A stretch of DNA of 16,195 nt, taken from positions 1-16,195 of the forward strand of contig CALGTJ010000589.1 of assembly GCA_937901435.1 (NCBI GenBank), given 5' to 3'. The notes below the pieces were generated by a model, which was not told the DNA's origin, ran no database searches, and was given only the letters and a program-made list of their open reading frames with translations. Of the stretch, positions 15,706 to 16,195 are shown piece after piece (the first letter of the stretch is position 1; every line of letters starts with the position of its first letter). The stretch is from an uncultured Rhodobacter sp. Its GTDB lineage: Bacteria; Pseudomonadota; Alphaproteobacteria; Rhodobacterales; Rhodobacteraceae. The translations under genes were made by a program, and so were the position numbers.

Positions 15706-15718
15706 CGTCAGCCCAGAG

Positions 15719-15759
15719 AGGGCGCGCGCGCCCTAGACATGCCCGCGTTCAGGCCCTCT
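15719..15759. promoter_or_regulatory. GC palindrome and competing inverted repeat before the hydroxylase gene
   Basis: AGGGCGCGCGCGCCCT (15719-15734) is a perfect 16-base palindrome. AGAGGGC (15717-15723) can instead pair with GCCCTCT (15753-15759), so two alternative folds exist. CTAGA (15733-15737) and TCTAG (15757-15761) form a further dyad. This could be a terminator for the regulator gene (without a T tract) or an operator for it. Only the symmetry is certain. Confidence 0.35.
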
Positions 15760-15796
15760 AGTGCCGCAAACAATCGCGACCGCGAAGGGGACAGGC

Positions 15797-16195
15797 ATGC
15801 AATTTCATCTCAACGGCTACAAATCCGGTGATCCGGACATTGCAGAACCGCAAGAGGCGCGCGCTGACACCCCGCCAAAAGAGGTCGATGTGCTGATTGT
15901 CGGCTGCGGTCCTGCGGGGCTGACGCTTGCAGCACAGCTTTCGGCCTTTCCCGATATCACCACCTGCATCGTCGACCAAAAACCGGGACCGTTGCAGGTC
16001 GGGCAGGCCGATGGCATCGCCTGCCGCACGATGGAGATGTTTCAGGCCTTTGGCTTTTGCGAAAAGGTTCTGCGCGAGGCCTATTGGGTCAACGAAACCA
16101 CTTTCTGGAAACCGGACGCGCAGACCCCGGCCCATATCGCACGCACCGGGCGCATTCAGGACACCGAAGACGGGTTGTCCGAAATGCCCCATGTG
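15797..16195 (+). CDS. FAD aromatic hydroxylase, 3-hydroxybenzoate 4-monooxygenase / phenol 2-monooxygenase type (3' truncated)
   Basis: ATG 15797 is preceded by AAGGGGA. The 133 residues present contain DVLIVGCGPAGLTLAAQLSA (31-50), the FAD-binding GxGxxG dinucleotide fold. GQADGIACRTMEMFQAFGFC (69-88) follows, then EAYWVNETTFWKPD (95-108). This last pair is characteristic of the phenol 2-monooxygenase / 3-hydroxybenzoate 4-monooxygenase (MobA) branch of single-component flavin hydroxylases. These use NAD(P)H and O2 to add a hydroxyl group ortho to an existing ring hydroxyl, in the cytoplasm. Full-length members are around 600-650 residues, so most of the gene lies beyond the window. The XRE-cupin gene just upstream is its likely regulator. 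Assignment to the branch is strong; the exact substrate is not. Confidence 0.88.
   Translation, partial: MQFHLNGYKSGDPDIAEPQEARADTPPKEVDVLIVGCGPAGLTLAAQLSAFPDITTCIVDQKPGPLQVGQADGIACRTMEMFQAFGFCEKVLREAYWVNETTFWKPDAQTPAHIARTGRIQDTEDGLSEMPHV

Overview
The window looks like chromosomal DNA of a marine alphaproteobacterium of the Rhodobacterales (Roseobacter group). This is inferred from the high GC content, a TRAP-type uptake operon, an intergenic repeat of the kind I recall from Rhodobacteraceae, and the gene families present. I would not name a genus.

Left part (1-4436). Four tandem paralogous genes on the + strand (the first cut by the window edge) encode GT-A-like glycosyltransferases of about 275 residues, separated by only 6-10 bases. 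They face an exostosin-like glycosyltransferase on the - strand, and a repeat with two hairpins fills the convergent gap. Upstream of that - strand gene, in the same direction, lies tRNA-Gly(UCC) with an encoded CCA and a recognisable promoter. This half looks like a surface-polysaccharide or glycan-decoration locus.

Middle (4598-9294). A large exported TPR-CHAT protease-like gene carries two lesions: an extra C in a C7 run near the N-terminus, and an in-frame TAA between the catalytic His and Cys. I call it a pseudogene. It is followed by a class V (isopenicillin N epimerase-like) PLP enzyme, which ends 5 bases from a convergent HpaR-like MarR regulator.

Right part (9384-14923). A leftward catabolic operon runs in the order DHDPS/NAL-family aldolase, GntR-FCD regulator, then TRAP transporter genes dctP, dctQ and dctM. 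Divergent from it is a PfkB sugar kinase resembling sulfofructose kinase YihV. Two ACATGT sites exactly 20 bp apart lie in the shared control region and are likely binding sites for the GntR protein. The simplest reading is that the TRAP system imports an acidic sugar or related carboxylated or sulfonated compound, the kinase and aldolase process it, and the GntR protein responds to it. The kinase's apparent match to the sulfonate-binding residues of YihV is the most interesting lead in the window.

Far right (14911-16195). An 11-bp tandem repeat overlaps the kinase stop codon. It is followed by an XRE-cupin regulator and the start of an FAD aromatic hydroxylase of the 3-hydroxybenzoate 4-monooxygenase / phenol 2-monooxygenase type, which runs off the window.
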